Notes: a model not told the origin generated them from the sequence alone. A stretch of 22,533 nucleotides of DNA from CAZDXJ01 sp964509475 (GCA_964509475.1 CAZDXJ010000038.1:1-22533), one strand, 5' to 3'; positions 7,408 to 15,100 are shown, counted from the stretch's first letter. Numbers and translations are program-made.

Positions 7408-8692
7408 GCAGAATGCGATAATTTTTCAGATTGTCCAATTGCCGGCATTGCCAGTAGGCTTGCCGCGCCTTGTCCATGTTTCCCATGCGTTCCCAGGCAT
7501 CGCCTATTGTGCAGGCAATATCCGCACGCAAGGATAGATTGCCTGTTTTTTTCAGTGCCGGCTGCAAAAGCGGCAGCACGGCTTGCGGCGCATCCAGACG
7601 CAGATACAGGGTGGCTAGATAAAAACGCACCAGAACCTGATCGTCCAGAGCCAGGCTTTTTTGCCAGGCATACAAGGCGGTTTGCCAATCCTGCTGCCGC
7701 CAGGCCGCCAGGCCATACTGATTCCACAGGCGTATACTCAAGACATGCCGCCAGTGCGCTTGCCGTTGCAAACCCTGCTGCGCGGCCTGGACAGACCGCC
7801 AGCGTGCCAAAAATGTTTGATACCTGGACAATGCGACCGGCTTTTTCGTATCCAGTAAACGCATTTGCCGGATTTCCATCCAGAGTGGCAATATCGCCTG
7901 ATCCGACCGGGACGTTTGCGCCCATTTCAGTAAAAACGGTATGGTACAGGACAAGGCTGGATTATGTGTCCAGGCCTTTTGATAATATTGATGGGCATAT
8001 TGCCAATGACCTTGCCATAAGGCTTCATCACCGGCCCGGCGTTCGGCATCGGCTCGAAGCAAACCGGAAAACAATACACAGGCCGGCAGGCACAAGCCTA
8101 TGACAACCCTCAAACCGTGCCTGTTGTTGATAGGCCGATCATAACGCCATATCATGAATCCGGCGCTGCCGATGCTGGCCAATGCCAGATACCAACCCCA
8201 GCCCAGCATGGCAAATTGCGTATAAAGCTGCTGGCCTGGGGAGGACCATTCAGTTACCGGTATAAACAAGGGTTCAGGGTTCAGGTTTGGAATAAACTGC
8301 TCTTGAACAAAATCCGACCAGGCGATTTTTTGCAAGGTTTGCGTCTGATATTGACAAAGCCAGTCGTCCGGGTTATGCGCTACCCACAGGAACGGTAAAG
8401 CCAATAAACCGGAAAACAGTAAGGACAACAGATAAAAACGCCAGCGAAAATAGCCTGTCAGCCCGGACAAAACCACACCCAAAAGCACCGCTTGCCCGCA
8501 CAGCGCCAAAGAACACAACGGCAACAGCTCAATATGGCGGGCATCCAGAGCCGGTGCGACCGGAAAACGTATCCATGGCGCATACAGACTGCCCCAAAAT
8601 CCGGCGCAGGCGATCAGGACAAGAATGGGTGAAGATTTTTGTTTAAGGAAAAGAGACAATTTTGTCAAGGACAGGATTTGAACCTGGCACAT
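7388..8692 (-). CDS. Polytopic membrane protein with C-terminal TPR-like repeats
   Basis: The 434-residue product has about five hydrophobic helices in its first half (near residues 22-43, 53-80, 84-102, 160-182 and 195-213), with a hydrophilic loop of about 55 residues between helices 3 and 4. The second half is an alpha-helical solenoid with TPR-type spacing and residues, such as ALWQGHWQYAHQYYQKAWTH, GLAAWRQQDWQTALYAWQKS and the last repeat WERMGNMDKARQAYWQC. Membrane helices followed by TPRs recall Wzy_C-type ligases and polymerases, but I see no canonical ligase motif, and five helices is too few. It may scaffold the jelly-roll and GT-C proteins whose genes it overlaps. The ATG at 8692 is the only good start; GGAT lies about 12 bases upstream. 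The first ten codons coincide with a tRNA T-arm-like sequence (separate entry). Confidence 0.68.
   Translation of the reverse strand: MCQVQILSLTKLSLFLKQKSSPILVLIACAGFWGSLYAPWIRFPVAPALDARHIELLPLCSLALCGQAVLLGVVLSGLTGYFRWRFYLLSLLFSGLLALPFLWVAHNPDDWLCQYQTQTLQKIAWSDFVQEQFIPNLNPEPLFIPVTEWSSPGQQLYTQFAMLGWGWYLALASIGSAGFMIWRYDRPINNRHGLRVVIGLCLPACVLFSGLLRADAERRAGDEALWQGHWQYAHQYYQKAWTHNPALSCTIPFLLKWAQTSRSDQAILPLWMEIRQMRLLDTKKPVALSRYQTFLARWRSVQAAQQGLQRQAHWRHVLSIRLWNQYGLAAWRQQDWQTALYAWQKSLALDDQVLVRFYLATLYLRLDAPQAVLPLLQPALKKTGNLSLRADIACTIGDAWERMGNMDKARQAYWQCRQLDNLKNYRILHELGGF
8671..8687 (-). other. tRNA T-arm-like sequence at a gene start
   Basis: On the minus strand this reads GGTTCAAATCC flanked by CA and TG, so CAGG and CCTG pair around a 7-base loop TTCAAAT, exactly the layout of a tRNA T-arm; the fifth pair is a mismatch. 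The next bases do not give a CCA end, and the sequence upstream (8700-8760) does not fold into the rest of a tRNA, because the flippase gene ends there. It is either a relic of a tRNA 3' end or chance. Confidence 0.3.
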
Positions 8693-8721
8693 ATCTATAC
8701 TTATCCGTATTTATCCATCAT

Positions 8722-10173
8722 TCAAGCAGAACGGCGTTTTTTCAAACATTGCCGGAAAAACCGCCATTCTGTTTTGGGCAAGATAGCACAATCAATCACC
8801 GCTGCGATATAACCGGCAAGAAACAATCCTGCCGCCAGCATAACCGTTAAAATATTACCTTGCTGCTGCCCCCAATACAAAACCGGCAGAAACACACAAG
8901 CGATCAGCAAACACGCCAGCAACGGCTTACCGATGCGAATGGATAAACCGGTCATGGACAGCAAACGAACAAACAATAAAAACAAAACATTTTCACTGAT
9001 CAGGGTTGACCAAGCCGCCCCCAGGGCACCATAGCGGGGCACCAGAAAAAAATCCAGTATCAAATTCAGCAACAAGGCCGAAGCCACGCCATATAAAAAT
9101 ACACGCTGGCGATGCAAGGCAGAAAAGACATAAAAAAACAGGCCGCCCGGCATGACAAACAACAAAACCATCGCCAGTATCGAAAGCATTGGGCCGGCAT
9201 CCAGATAGCGTTCGCCATAAGCGATCTGAATAAAATGTCTGGACAGCATGGCCAGCATCGAGGCCGCTGCAACCGCCAAAATAAGGAAAAGGCGCACGCT
9301 GCTTTGCAATAGACGTTCAAAATCCTCCCTGGAGGAAGCAACGGCCAGACGGGAAAATGCCGGAAACAACACGCCCATCAAGGCCAATACGGCCAATTCC
9401 AGCATTTGGATGATCCGGTAGGCACAATTGAACAAACCTACTTCATGAGCATTGGCCAAGGCCCACAACAAAAGCGTATCAACATGCAGACTCATACGGC
9501 GCACCGTCAGCCCCAGACCCAGGGGGATCGATTCCCGTAATAAAAAACGCCAGTAACCGGCATCCACACACCAATAGGGCCGAAAACCGGCCCGGCGTAT
9601 GCCAACAAAAAACAAACACCAGTTGATCCCCGCGGCCATAATATAAGCCCAGGCCACCCCCACCAATCCGCCATCCTGCCAGATGGCGATGGACACTCCG
9701 AGACCCAGAGCCAGTTTATGGGCAAAAGCCGTCAAGGCGACCCGCCCCATGTATTCATGGGCTCGAAGTATCGCGCCATGCAGGGCGCCATGAACCATGA
9801 TCAGGCTGGTGCCGTTTAAAAGACAGGCAGCCAGTTGCGTCTCACGGGCTACAGAAAATTGCTGAATCAAGCCATACACGAGCAAAAACAGCACCAGCAA
9901 AACAATCCAGGACAAACTCAATACCCGGCTTAAAATCCAGTTTGCCCGGGTCTTATCACGCGCCATTTCACGAATACTGATATTCACCAGGCCGCCGCTG
10001 GCAAATATCTGAAAAATATTGTTTACATTCAGCAAAAACACAAAACGGCCCAACCCGTCCACATCCAGATAGCGGGCAATGGCCGCAAAGATCAAAAACA
10101 GCAACACCCCGTCCACAATCAGGCCGGAACCGATAAAGCCGGTATTTTTCAGGATTTTCTCAGGGCGATGCAT
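8722..10173 (-). CDS. Polysaccharide flippase, Wzx/PST family (MOP superfamily)
   Basis: Predicted to move lipid-linked glycan across the inner membrane. The 483-residue product has about 12-14 hydrophobic helices spread evenly along its length, with the family start: a short basic N-terminus followed by a first helix with IGSGLIVDGVLLFLIF. YLDVDGLGRFVF (about 35-46) is a typical second element of RfbX-type transporters, and LRESIPLGLGLTVRRMSLHVD occurs near the middle. The ATG at 10173 lies 25 bases inside the end of the upstream sulfotransferase gene and lacks its own clear Shine-Dalgarno, which suggests translational coupling. The gene ends 29 bases before the membrane-TPR gene. Its presence points to Wzx/Wzy-style assembly rather than ABC export, though no Wzy is visible here. 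The substrate is not deducible. Confidence 0.86.
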   Translation of the reverse strand: MHRPEKILKNTGFIGSGLIVDGVLLFLIFAAIARYLDVDGLGRFVFLLNVNNIFQIFASGGLVNISIREMARDKTRANWILSRVLSLSWIVLLVLFLLVYGLIQQFSVARETQLAACLLNGTSLIMVHGALHGAILRAHEYMGRVALTAFAHKLALGLGVSIAIWQDGGLVGVAWAYIMAAGINWCLFFVGIRRAGFRPYWCVDAGYWRFLLRESIPLGLGLTVRRMSLHVDTLLLWALANAHEVGLFNCAYRIIQMLELAVLALMGVLFPAFSRLAVASSREDFERLLQSSVRLFLILAVAAASMLAMLSRHFIQIAYGERYLDAGPMLSILAMVLLFVMPGGLFFYVFSALHRQRVFLYGVASALLLNLILDFFLVPRYGALGAAWSTLISENVLFLLFVRLLSMTGLSIRIGKPLLACLLIACVFLPVLYWGQQQGNILTVMLAAGLFLAGYIAAVIDCAILPKTEWRFFRQCLKKRRSA

Positions 10174-10796
10174 GAATCAAAACGGTAGCCAAAAGCCTGG
10201 ATATCATCGGCAAAATAACGCGCAATAGCGTCCGCAGAGCGGGTATCGTAGTGGCGGCGGTAATCGCCATGCCGGGACTTTTTGATATGAGGCAACTCCC
10301 GTACCGGACAAGCGGTTTTATTGCGAATGAATTGCCAGTCTTGTTGCAAACTTTCAAAACGGCCCACAAAATCGACCAGAATATCGCCCCGGGCATTACA
10401 AATCCAGGCCATCTGCGGCATAAAAAAGCGCGGTTCATCGAGATATTGCGGATCGCGATCGACAAAAACACGCTGCACCCAATCGCCAAACGGCAAGGGC
10501 CTGTCACGCAAACGGGTTTCATTAATTGAGCAACGGTAATGATATTGGGAAACCACCTTATCCCAGGGATTGCGTACAATGGTGAAACTGAAGCGTTGCT
10601 GCCAGCGCCGCGCACCCAGGATATGGTAATATTCCTGCGCTGTTTTATGCAGCAACGGCAGTCCCATTGCTTTTTCAATACTGCTGCCGCCGGTCTTGTT
10701 AATGTGAATAAAAACAGCATTCCTGAACAAAACCGGATATAAAAACAACAGATTCCGGTAGAGTTTACCGCCATTTCGGCGTAATGTTGCTATCAT
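10149..10796 (-). CDS. Sulfotransferase, Golgi-type (Sulfotransfer_2-like)
   Basis: A 215-residue protein of the family that includes carbohydrate sulfotransferases acting on chondroitin and related glycans. The 5'-phosphosulfate loop is HINKTGGSSIE (about residues 31-41), and the 3'-phosphate site is IVRNPWDKVVSQYHY (about 73-87). Both are close to consensus, so the enzyme should be active and PAPS-dependent. A hydrophobic stretch (LYRNLLFLYPVLF, about 12-24) precedes the first motif but is too short and polar-flanked to call a membrane anchor. The start overlaps the stop of the upstream sulfotransferase (ATGA at 10793-10796), and its end overlaps the flippase by 25 bases, so all three are co-translated. 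The family's usual substrates support a glycan acceptor, but the exact sugar position sulfated cannot be told. Confidence 0.86.
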   Translation of the reverse strand: MIATLRRNGGKLYRNLLFLYPVLFRNAVFIHINKTGGSSIEKAMGLPLLHKTAQEYYHILGARRWQQRFSFTIVRNPWDKVVSQYHYRCSINETRLRDRPLPFGDWVQRVFVDRDPQYLDEPRFFMPQMAWICNARGDILVDFVGRFESLQQDWQFIRNKTACPVRELPHIKKSRHGDYRRHYDTRSADAIARYFADDIQAFGYRFDSCIALRKS

Positions 10797-11632
10797 AGCT
10801 TCAGCCAGGATTGCAAATCCCGGTTCAACAAGCTCTGCAAATTTTGAATGTCTTCCTTGAAATAATCGATCAGATACTCTTTTTCAGCTGCGCTCAACAC
10901 CGGTTTTTCCGAAGCCGGCAAGGTACGGTATAACCCTTTGGGCAAGGCCGAATTGCGCACCTTGCCGATCAGGCCAATCCAGCCCATGCGGTGAGCCAGA
11001 CGTGACAAGTAATACACCGTTCGCGCCAGCCAGACCGAACGCGGCTGGGTTGCGCTCAATACCCTTTCATGGGCATTGGCATAATGAAAATCGGCATCCA
11101 CGCCAATGAATTGATAAATATCGCGTGCAAAAGCGGCTGGATCCGCCTTTAGATCATCGTGCAAAAACACCTTGAAACGATCGCCAAACAAGTTTTGATA
11201 ACGCTGCACCGGGCCGGCATAACGGCTGCGCTGCAAAATTTCAGGATATTGCTCGATAGCCGCCAACAGTCCCTGCCGGGCCAGGCCATTGCGCCGTTTG
11301 AACTGATACGCCGACAAGGTTCTGTCGACCGGATTACGCAGGCAGGCAAACAGTTTGGCTTCGGGTAAATCGCGGGCAATCCGCTTTGCCGCCAGACTGG
11401 AATACAGGTATCCCGGGGTCAGCTCACCCCGGGCTTTATAGTGACGGCCTGCGGGCGTAAAAAAGCGGAGATACCAATCATGGCCCCGATCATAGTGGTG
11501 ATTAAAAAAATACAGTTCCTTGGCCGGTGGCACAAACACTTCGGGATGTGCCGACAGCGCCTTGAATATCCAGGTTGACCCGGTTTTTCCAGAACCCACG
11601 AACAAAAACGTTGGTTGTAATTGATTCGTCAT
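10793..11632 (-). CDS. Sulfotransferase, heparan-sulfate/NodH-like type (Sulfotransfer_1)
   Basis: The 279-residue product carries the PAPS-binding loop VGSGKTGSTWIFKAL (about 12-26) and the 3'-phosphate segment CLRNPVDRTLSAYQ (about 97-110). It also has KELYFFNHHYDRG (about 38-50), a pattern of the heparan sulfate N-/3-O-sulfotransferase group, and GELTPGYLYSS (about 69-79). It is expected to be cytoplasmic and to sulfate a sugar using PAPS made by the cysC product of the same cluster. It is the first gene after the 271-bp gap. A terminator-like hairpin with a T-run ends only about 12 bases ahead of its ATG, and its Shine-Dalgarno (AGAG) is weak, so its expression control is unusual. Its stop overlaps the next sulfotransferase start. 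Confidence 0.88.
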   Translation of the reverse strand: MTNQLQPTFLFVGSGKTGSTWIFKALSAHPEVFVPPAKELYFFNHHYDRGHDWYLRFFTPAGRHYKARGELTPGYLYSSLAAKRIARDLPEAKLFACLRNPVDRTLSAYQFKRRNGLARQGLLAAIEQYPEILQRSRYAGPVQRYQNLFGDRFKVFLHDDLKADPAAFARDIYQFIGVDADFHYANAHERVLSATQPRSVWLARTVYYLSRLAHRMGWIGLIGKVRNSALPKGLYRTLPASEKPVLSAAEKEYLIDYFKEDIQNLQSLLNRDLQSWLKL

Positions 11633-11643
11633 TTTTGATCTCT

Positions 11644-11668
11644 AAAAAAATACAGTCCTTTGACTGCA
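11644..11668 (-). terminator. Terminator-like hairpin with T-tract just ahead of a sulfotransferase start
   Basis: On the minus strand TGCAGTC and GACTGTA (7 pairs, one G-T) enclose a 4-base loop AAAG and are followed by A-free run TTTTTTT (11650 down to 11644). It could end transcription coming from the HlyD-like gene. It sits only about 12 bases before the next start codon, so it might instead work as an attenuator or translational control element. No obvious promoter was found between the T-run and the ATG. Confidence 0.5.
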
Positions 11669-11810
11669 CATGGATTGATTCGTGTCCATTTCCGGTTTTA
11701 TCATGGATGTTTTGTAACGGCTCACCCGGTTGTGTTGCAGCCGGCGCAGGTCATTGATTGATCAGGACACGTGCATACATCGCTGTCGTTCTGCATAACA
11801 TCCCAGGTTA

Positions 11811-11848
11811 GGCAAGCCCAGCTCTTCCGTGGAAGGGCTGGGCAAGCC
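11811..11848. repeat. Large imperfect hairpin in the 271-bp gap between the HlyD-like and sulfotransferase genes
   Basis: AGGC-AA-GCCCAGCTCTTCC pairs with GGAAGGGCTGGGC-AA-GCCT: an inner stem of about 12 pairs (one T-G) closes a tiny CGTG loop, then a symmetric AA/AA internal loop, then four more pairs. As a side effect GGCAAGCC occurs twice as a direct repeat (11811-11818, 11841-11848). There is no T-run on either strand, so it is not a classical intrinsic terminator. It may be a REP-like palindrome or an RNA-stabilising or processing hairpin. The rest of this gap (11633-11903) holds the terminator-like hairpin and a doubtful 24-codon ORF. Confidence 0.55.
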
Positions 11849-11903
11849 TGATAAATCAACAACCTGCACCGGCTTTTCAGAGAGGGTGAGTCGATACGAT
11901 GTT

Positions 11904-13061
11904 TTAATGCAATCGCCCTATGTCCTCTTGTTTGAATACCGAAGCGACACGCACCTTGTCACCGGGCCGCAAATCAAACTGACCGGCAACAACGACCCGA
12001 TCACCGGTTTGCAAGCCCCGTTTGATTTCGGTAAAGCCCTGGCCTTGCATCCCCGTTTCAACCCGTTGTAATTCGATTTGATTGTTCTGGTTGACCCGAA
12101 ACACCTGCTTTTGCCCGGCATGTTCTGCATCCATCAGCGCGATGCTGGGAACGCGCAAACCGGTATGGCTCTGTTTGATTTGCGCCAGACTGTGCAAACC
12201 CGGCAACAGAACTCCGGTTGCATTGGCCAGTTCAACCCGAATTGAAACGCTGTGCCTGGCCGCATCGGCAAGCGGATAAATATACGCCACCTGACCGGTA
12301 TAATTCTGTCCAGGCCAGGCATAAAACCGTGCTTGCACGGGATCGCCCGCCTGCACAAACCGGACTTGCTCTTCCTGTAGCGGACAATCCAGCAAAAGCG
12401 GTTGGTTCACCGCCACGGTAGCCAGTTTGATGGAACCGTTTAAGGTCGCTTGCCCGGAATTGACAATATCCACAATGAGTCCCTCAACCGGCGCACGCAA
12501 TTGTTTACGCTTCAATTGAAGCTGTTTCAGACGAATATCCGAACGCGCTTGCTCGATCAGGGTTTGGGCGTGCAACCAGTCAACGGTAGCCTGCAAATAT
12601 TCACGCTCCAGGCCAAACCCCCTGGCCCGGTTCTTTTTCGACCAGTCCCTGTGTTTTTTATAGCCTTCATCCAGTTCCTTGCGCAAGGCTTGCAAACGTT
12701 GCATGGCCGCTTGCAATTCCAGTTGTTCCTGCTGTGCGTCCAGTTCCAGCAATAACTGGTTTTTTTTAACCCGATCACCGGTTTTAACCCACCGCTTGCT
12801 GACAACCTCATTGTAATGATTATAGGCATAGATCGGCATATTCTCTGAAGCCATCGAAACACATTCAACCGGAATGGAAAAATCCAGCGCCGCTGAATGC
12901 ACTTCAAACACATCCACAGGCACCGGTTTTCCAGCCCGGCGGGCGCTTTGAATCCGGGTTGCCTGATGGTGCTGGCGCATGATCCAAATCAACACGATAC
13001 AGGCCAGCAGCACAATACCTCCCATCCAGAGAATATGCCGATACCGGTAATAAAACGCCAT
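11904..13061 (-). CDS. HlyD/AcrA-type periplasmic adaptor (membrane fusion protein)
   Basis: The 385-residue protein has one N-terminal membrane helix (about 8-28), a lipoyl half (about 60-107, ending KKNQLLLELDAQ), a long coiled-coil hairpin rich in L/Q/K/E (about 108-185), the second lipoyl half RAPVEGLIVDIVNSGQ, and then beta-barrel and membrane-proximal domains ending GDRVVVAGQFDLRPGDKV. This is the order of RND-type adaptors such as AcrA/MdtA. No RND pump, ABC ATPase or TolC is in the window, so it may serve polysaccharide export or work with a distant partner. The frame opens with TTG at 13070, overlapping the GT4 stop. I chose the ATG at 13061 because the basic-then-hydrophobic N-terminus starts there; neither start has a good Shine-Dalgarno. 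It is co-transcribed with GT4 and GT2. Confidence 0.84.
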   Translation of the reverse strand: MAFYYRYRHILWMGGIVLLACIVLIWIMRQHHQATRIQSARRAGKPVPVDVFEVHSAALDFSIPVECVSMASENMPIYAYNHYNEVVSKRWVKTGDRVKKNQLLLELDAQQEQLELQAAMQRLQALRKELDEGYKKHRDWSKKNRARGFGLEREYLQATVDWLHAQTLIEQARSDIRLKQLQLKRKQLRAPVEGLIVDIVNSGQATLNGSIKLATVAVNQPLLLDCPLQEEQVRFVQAGDPVQARFYAWPGQNYTGQVAYIYPLADAARHSVSIRVELANATGVLLPGLHSLAQIKQSHTGLRVPSIALMDAEHAGQKQVFRVNQNNQIELQRVETGMQGQGFTEIKRGLQTGDRVVVAGQFDLRPGDKVRVASVFKQEDIGRLH

Positions 13062-13066
13062 CTTCG

Positions 13067-14386
13067 TCAAAAAGAAGGGTATTCAACCGGACCCGAGTAC
13101 AAAAAACCGTCCTCTGGTTTGGTTCTATCCGGTAAATATGGCGTATAGCTTTTTCGAATATAAGGTGCCAATGCTTTTTTGTTAATCGCTCTGTTATCAA
13201 GCAACAATTGATGATACAAAATCAGGGTGCCCCGGGCCAGGGTGGGCCAGTCAAAAACCCCCTGCAAGGATTTGCGGGCATTTTGGCCCAGCCGCTGCCG
13301 CAAACCGTCATCATTCAGTAAGCGCACAATGCCCTCGGCAAGCTGCCTGCTGTCATAATCATCGGCAATATAACCGCTATAACCATGCAAAATCGCTTTG
13401 GCACTGCCTCTGAAGGTGACAATGGCTTTGGCCGCCGCCATATAATTCAACAGTTTGATCGGATAGCCCGGACAAGAAGGCCGAGGCAGCACCGCAACAT
13501 CGGCGGCGGCCAGATAATCCGGCAAACGGGCAAAAGCAACCGGCCCGACAAAGCGTGTGCAGTGTTCAATACCCAGTTGAACCGCCATGGCCTGATATTT
13601 TTGCAGGGCGCGATCATTATCGATATTGACCACAACCAGCAAGCATACATCATCGCACGCCCGCGCCACCTGAACCATCGCCTCCAGCAGATATTCAATG
13701 CCCTGAAAGGTTTCCAGCGCGCCGGTGTACATGACAACCCGCTTGTTCTGCAAGCTGTATTGCTGACGGATGCTATCAGCCTGACCGCTTTCGAACACCC
13801 CTTCTTCCACCCCGGGTGGAATGACTACAATTCGTTGTTCCTCAATACCCAGATGCTTCAGGTCCTGTCGCAATTCATCCGAAAGCGCCATAACCGCGTG
13901 ACCCAGACGGGGAACCACATAATCCAGTACCTTTCCCAAACCATAAGCCAGTTTTTTAGGTTTGATAAAATCATAGCTGGGCAGTTCATCCGCCATGGTA
14001 TTGACGCCGGTGTACAACAGCGGTTTACCGGTCAGAAAACGGGTCGGCGCCGCCGCCAGCGTAGCTTCATAATTATGAGCATGAATGATCTGGATACGAT
14101 ATTGCCGGACAATCCGAAACAATTTAAAAATCATCAAAAAATCATACACCAGCCGCCGCCAGGAAGGCCCTATAATCATTTTGTCCACCCCCGGCAAGGC
14201 CGCCACCCGATGCACGACCAGACCCTCAACCGGCACCTCTTCATCCTGCTGCGGGTAGGTCAACACATGCACCTCGCATCCTTGTTGCACAAGTTGCAAG
14301 GCCAGGGCCCGAATAGCGGCCGGCGTGCCATGATTGGCCGGAAAGGGACAGGCCGCCACCATAATCACTCGTACAGGTTCAGTCAT
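13067..14386 (-). CDS. Glycosyltransferase family 4 (GT-B fold)
   Basis: A 439-residue retaining glycosyltransferase. The N-terminal Rossmann-like domain begins VRVIMVAACPFPANHGTPAA (about residues 5-24), with ALALQLVQQGCEVHVLTY following and IQIIHAHNYEA (about 99-109), all typical of GT4 acceptor domains. The C-terminal donor domain contains VVMYTGALETFQGIEYLLEA (about 212-231) and the donor-binding segment SCPGYPIKLLNYMAAAKAIV (about 300-320), followed by a glycosyl-transferase tail DWPTLARGTLILY. No membrane helix is present. The ATG shares a base with the stop of the GT2 gene (TAATG at 14384-14388), and a GGAG lies about 10 bases upstream. It probably adds a sugar to the lipid-linked repeat unit on the cytoplasmic side. 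Donor and linkage cannot be predicted from sequence. Confidence 0.9.
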   Translation of the reverse strand: MTEPVRVIMVAACPFPANHGTPAAIRALALQLVQQGCEVHVLTYPQQDEEVPVEGLVVHRVAALPGVDKMIIGPSWRRLVYDFLMIFKLFRIVRQYRIQIIHAHNYEATLAAAPTRFLTGKPLLYTGVNTMADELPSYDFIKPKKLAYGLGKVLDYVVPRLGHAVMALSDELRQDLKHLGIEEQRIVVIPPGVEEGVFESGQADSIRQQYSLQNKRVVMYTGALETFQGIEYLLEAMVQVARACDDVCLLVVVNIDNDRALQKYQAMAVQLGIEHCTRFVGPVAFARLPDYLAAADVAVLPRPSCPGYPIKLLNYMAAAKAIVTFRGSAKAILHGYSGYIADDYDSRQLAEGIVRLLNDDGLRQRLGQNARKSLQGVFDWPTLARGTLILYHQLLLDNRAINKKALAPYIRKSYTPYLPDRTKPEDGFLYSGPVEYPSF

Positions 14387-15078
14387 TATTTCAATCTCCG
14401 ATACATTTTAAACAGTTCCATAAACGCCTTGACAATAACCCGGATATTGGCGCCGCTTTGCTTGCCGGCCTGGCGTGGAAAATGGGACACCGGAATTTCA
14501 TAAAAACGCAGTTCCTGTTTTTGTGCCAAGGCCAGAATTTCGGTATTGATCATGGCGCCATCCGCACTGAGTTGCAGGCGCCTCAAAGCGCTTTTGCGAA
14601 ATAACTTGAATGCGCAATCGATATCTCTGGCCTGAATCCGGAACAAAAGATAAACCAGGGCATTCCACAAGCCGGCATTCAATTTGCGTAACCCTGAATC
14701 GGCCCGATTGCGCCGATAACCCGATACAATATCGTACTGTTCTATCCAGGGTAAAAGATATTGAATTTCGGCAATATCAAACTGTTGGTCTGCATCGGTA
14801 AAAAAAACCCAATCGTAACGGGCGCGTTCAAACCCCGAACGCAAGGCCGCACCATAACCCCGGTTGCGGAAATGCTGAATCACATGCACACCAGCATACC
14901 GGTTTTGCAATTCATGCAACCGGCTTTGGGTCGCATCAGTACTGCCATCGTTGACAACAATAACTTCAAAATTCTCAAAAAACGGCGGCAACAACCGGTA
15001 AATGTCTGCAATAACCGGCGTGATATTGGCGGCTTCATTATAAGCCGGCAAAACAACGGATAAATCCATTTTTTTCAT
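14386..15078 (-). CDS. Glycosyltransferase family 2, DPM1/polyprenyl-phosphate glycosyltransferase-like
   Basis: The product (230 aa from the ATG at 15078) is a GT-A fold enzyme. The N-terminus LSVVLPAYNEAANITPVI is the family signature, VVNDGSTDAT follows at about residues 43-52, and FTDADQQFD at about 92-100 gives the metal-binding DXD. It resembles dolichyl/polyprenyl-phosphate mannose or glucose synthases but lacks the C-terminal membrane helices of the GtrB type, so it is soluble or peripheral. Such enzymes make the polyprenyl-phosphate sugar used by GT-C transferases, and one is encoded in this cluster. A GTG at 15093 opens the frame; the ATGs at 15078 and 15069 are better starts because the product then begins MKKMDLSVVLP, as in relatives. 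A 78-bp gap with hairpins separates it from cysC. Confidence 0.9.
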   Translation of the reverse strand: MKKMDLSVVLPAYNEAANITPVIADIYRLLPPFFENFEVIVVNDGSTDATQSRLHELQNRYAGVHVIQHFRNRGYGAALRSGFERARYDWVFFTDADQQFDIAEIQYLLPWIEQYDIVSGYRRNRADSGLRKLNAGLWNALVYLLFRIQARDIDCAFKLFRKSALRRLQLSADGAMINTEILALAQKQELRFYEIPVSHFPRQAGKQSGANIRVIVKAFMELFKMYRRLK

Positions 15079-15100
15079 GTAATTAAAGTACACTCTGTTT

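Noticed and set aside
8662..8760. A complete tRNA gene on the minus strand
   Set aside because: Only a T-arm-like segment is present. No acceptor-stem pairing, anticodon arm or CCA end can be built from the flanking sequence.
13385..14503. A 372-codon open frame on the plus strand
   Set aside because: It is antisense to the well-supported GT4 gene and the end of GT2, and its translation is rich in H, R, Q and N with no domain pattern. It is a shadow of codon bias.
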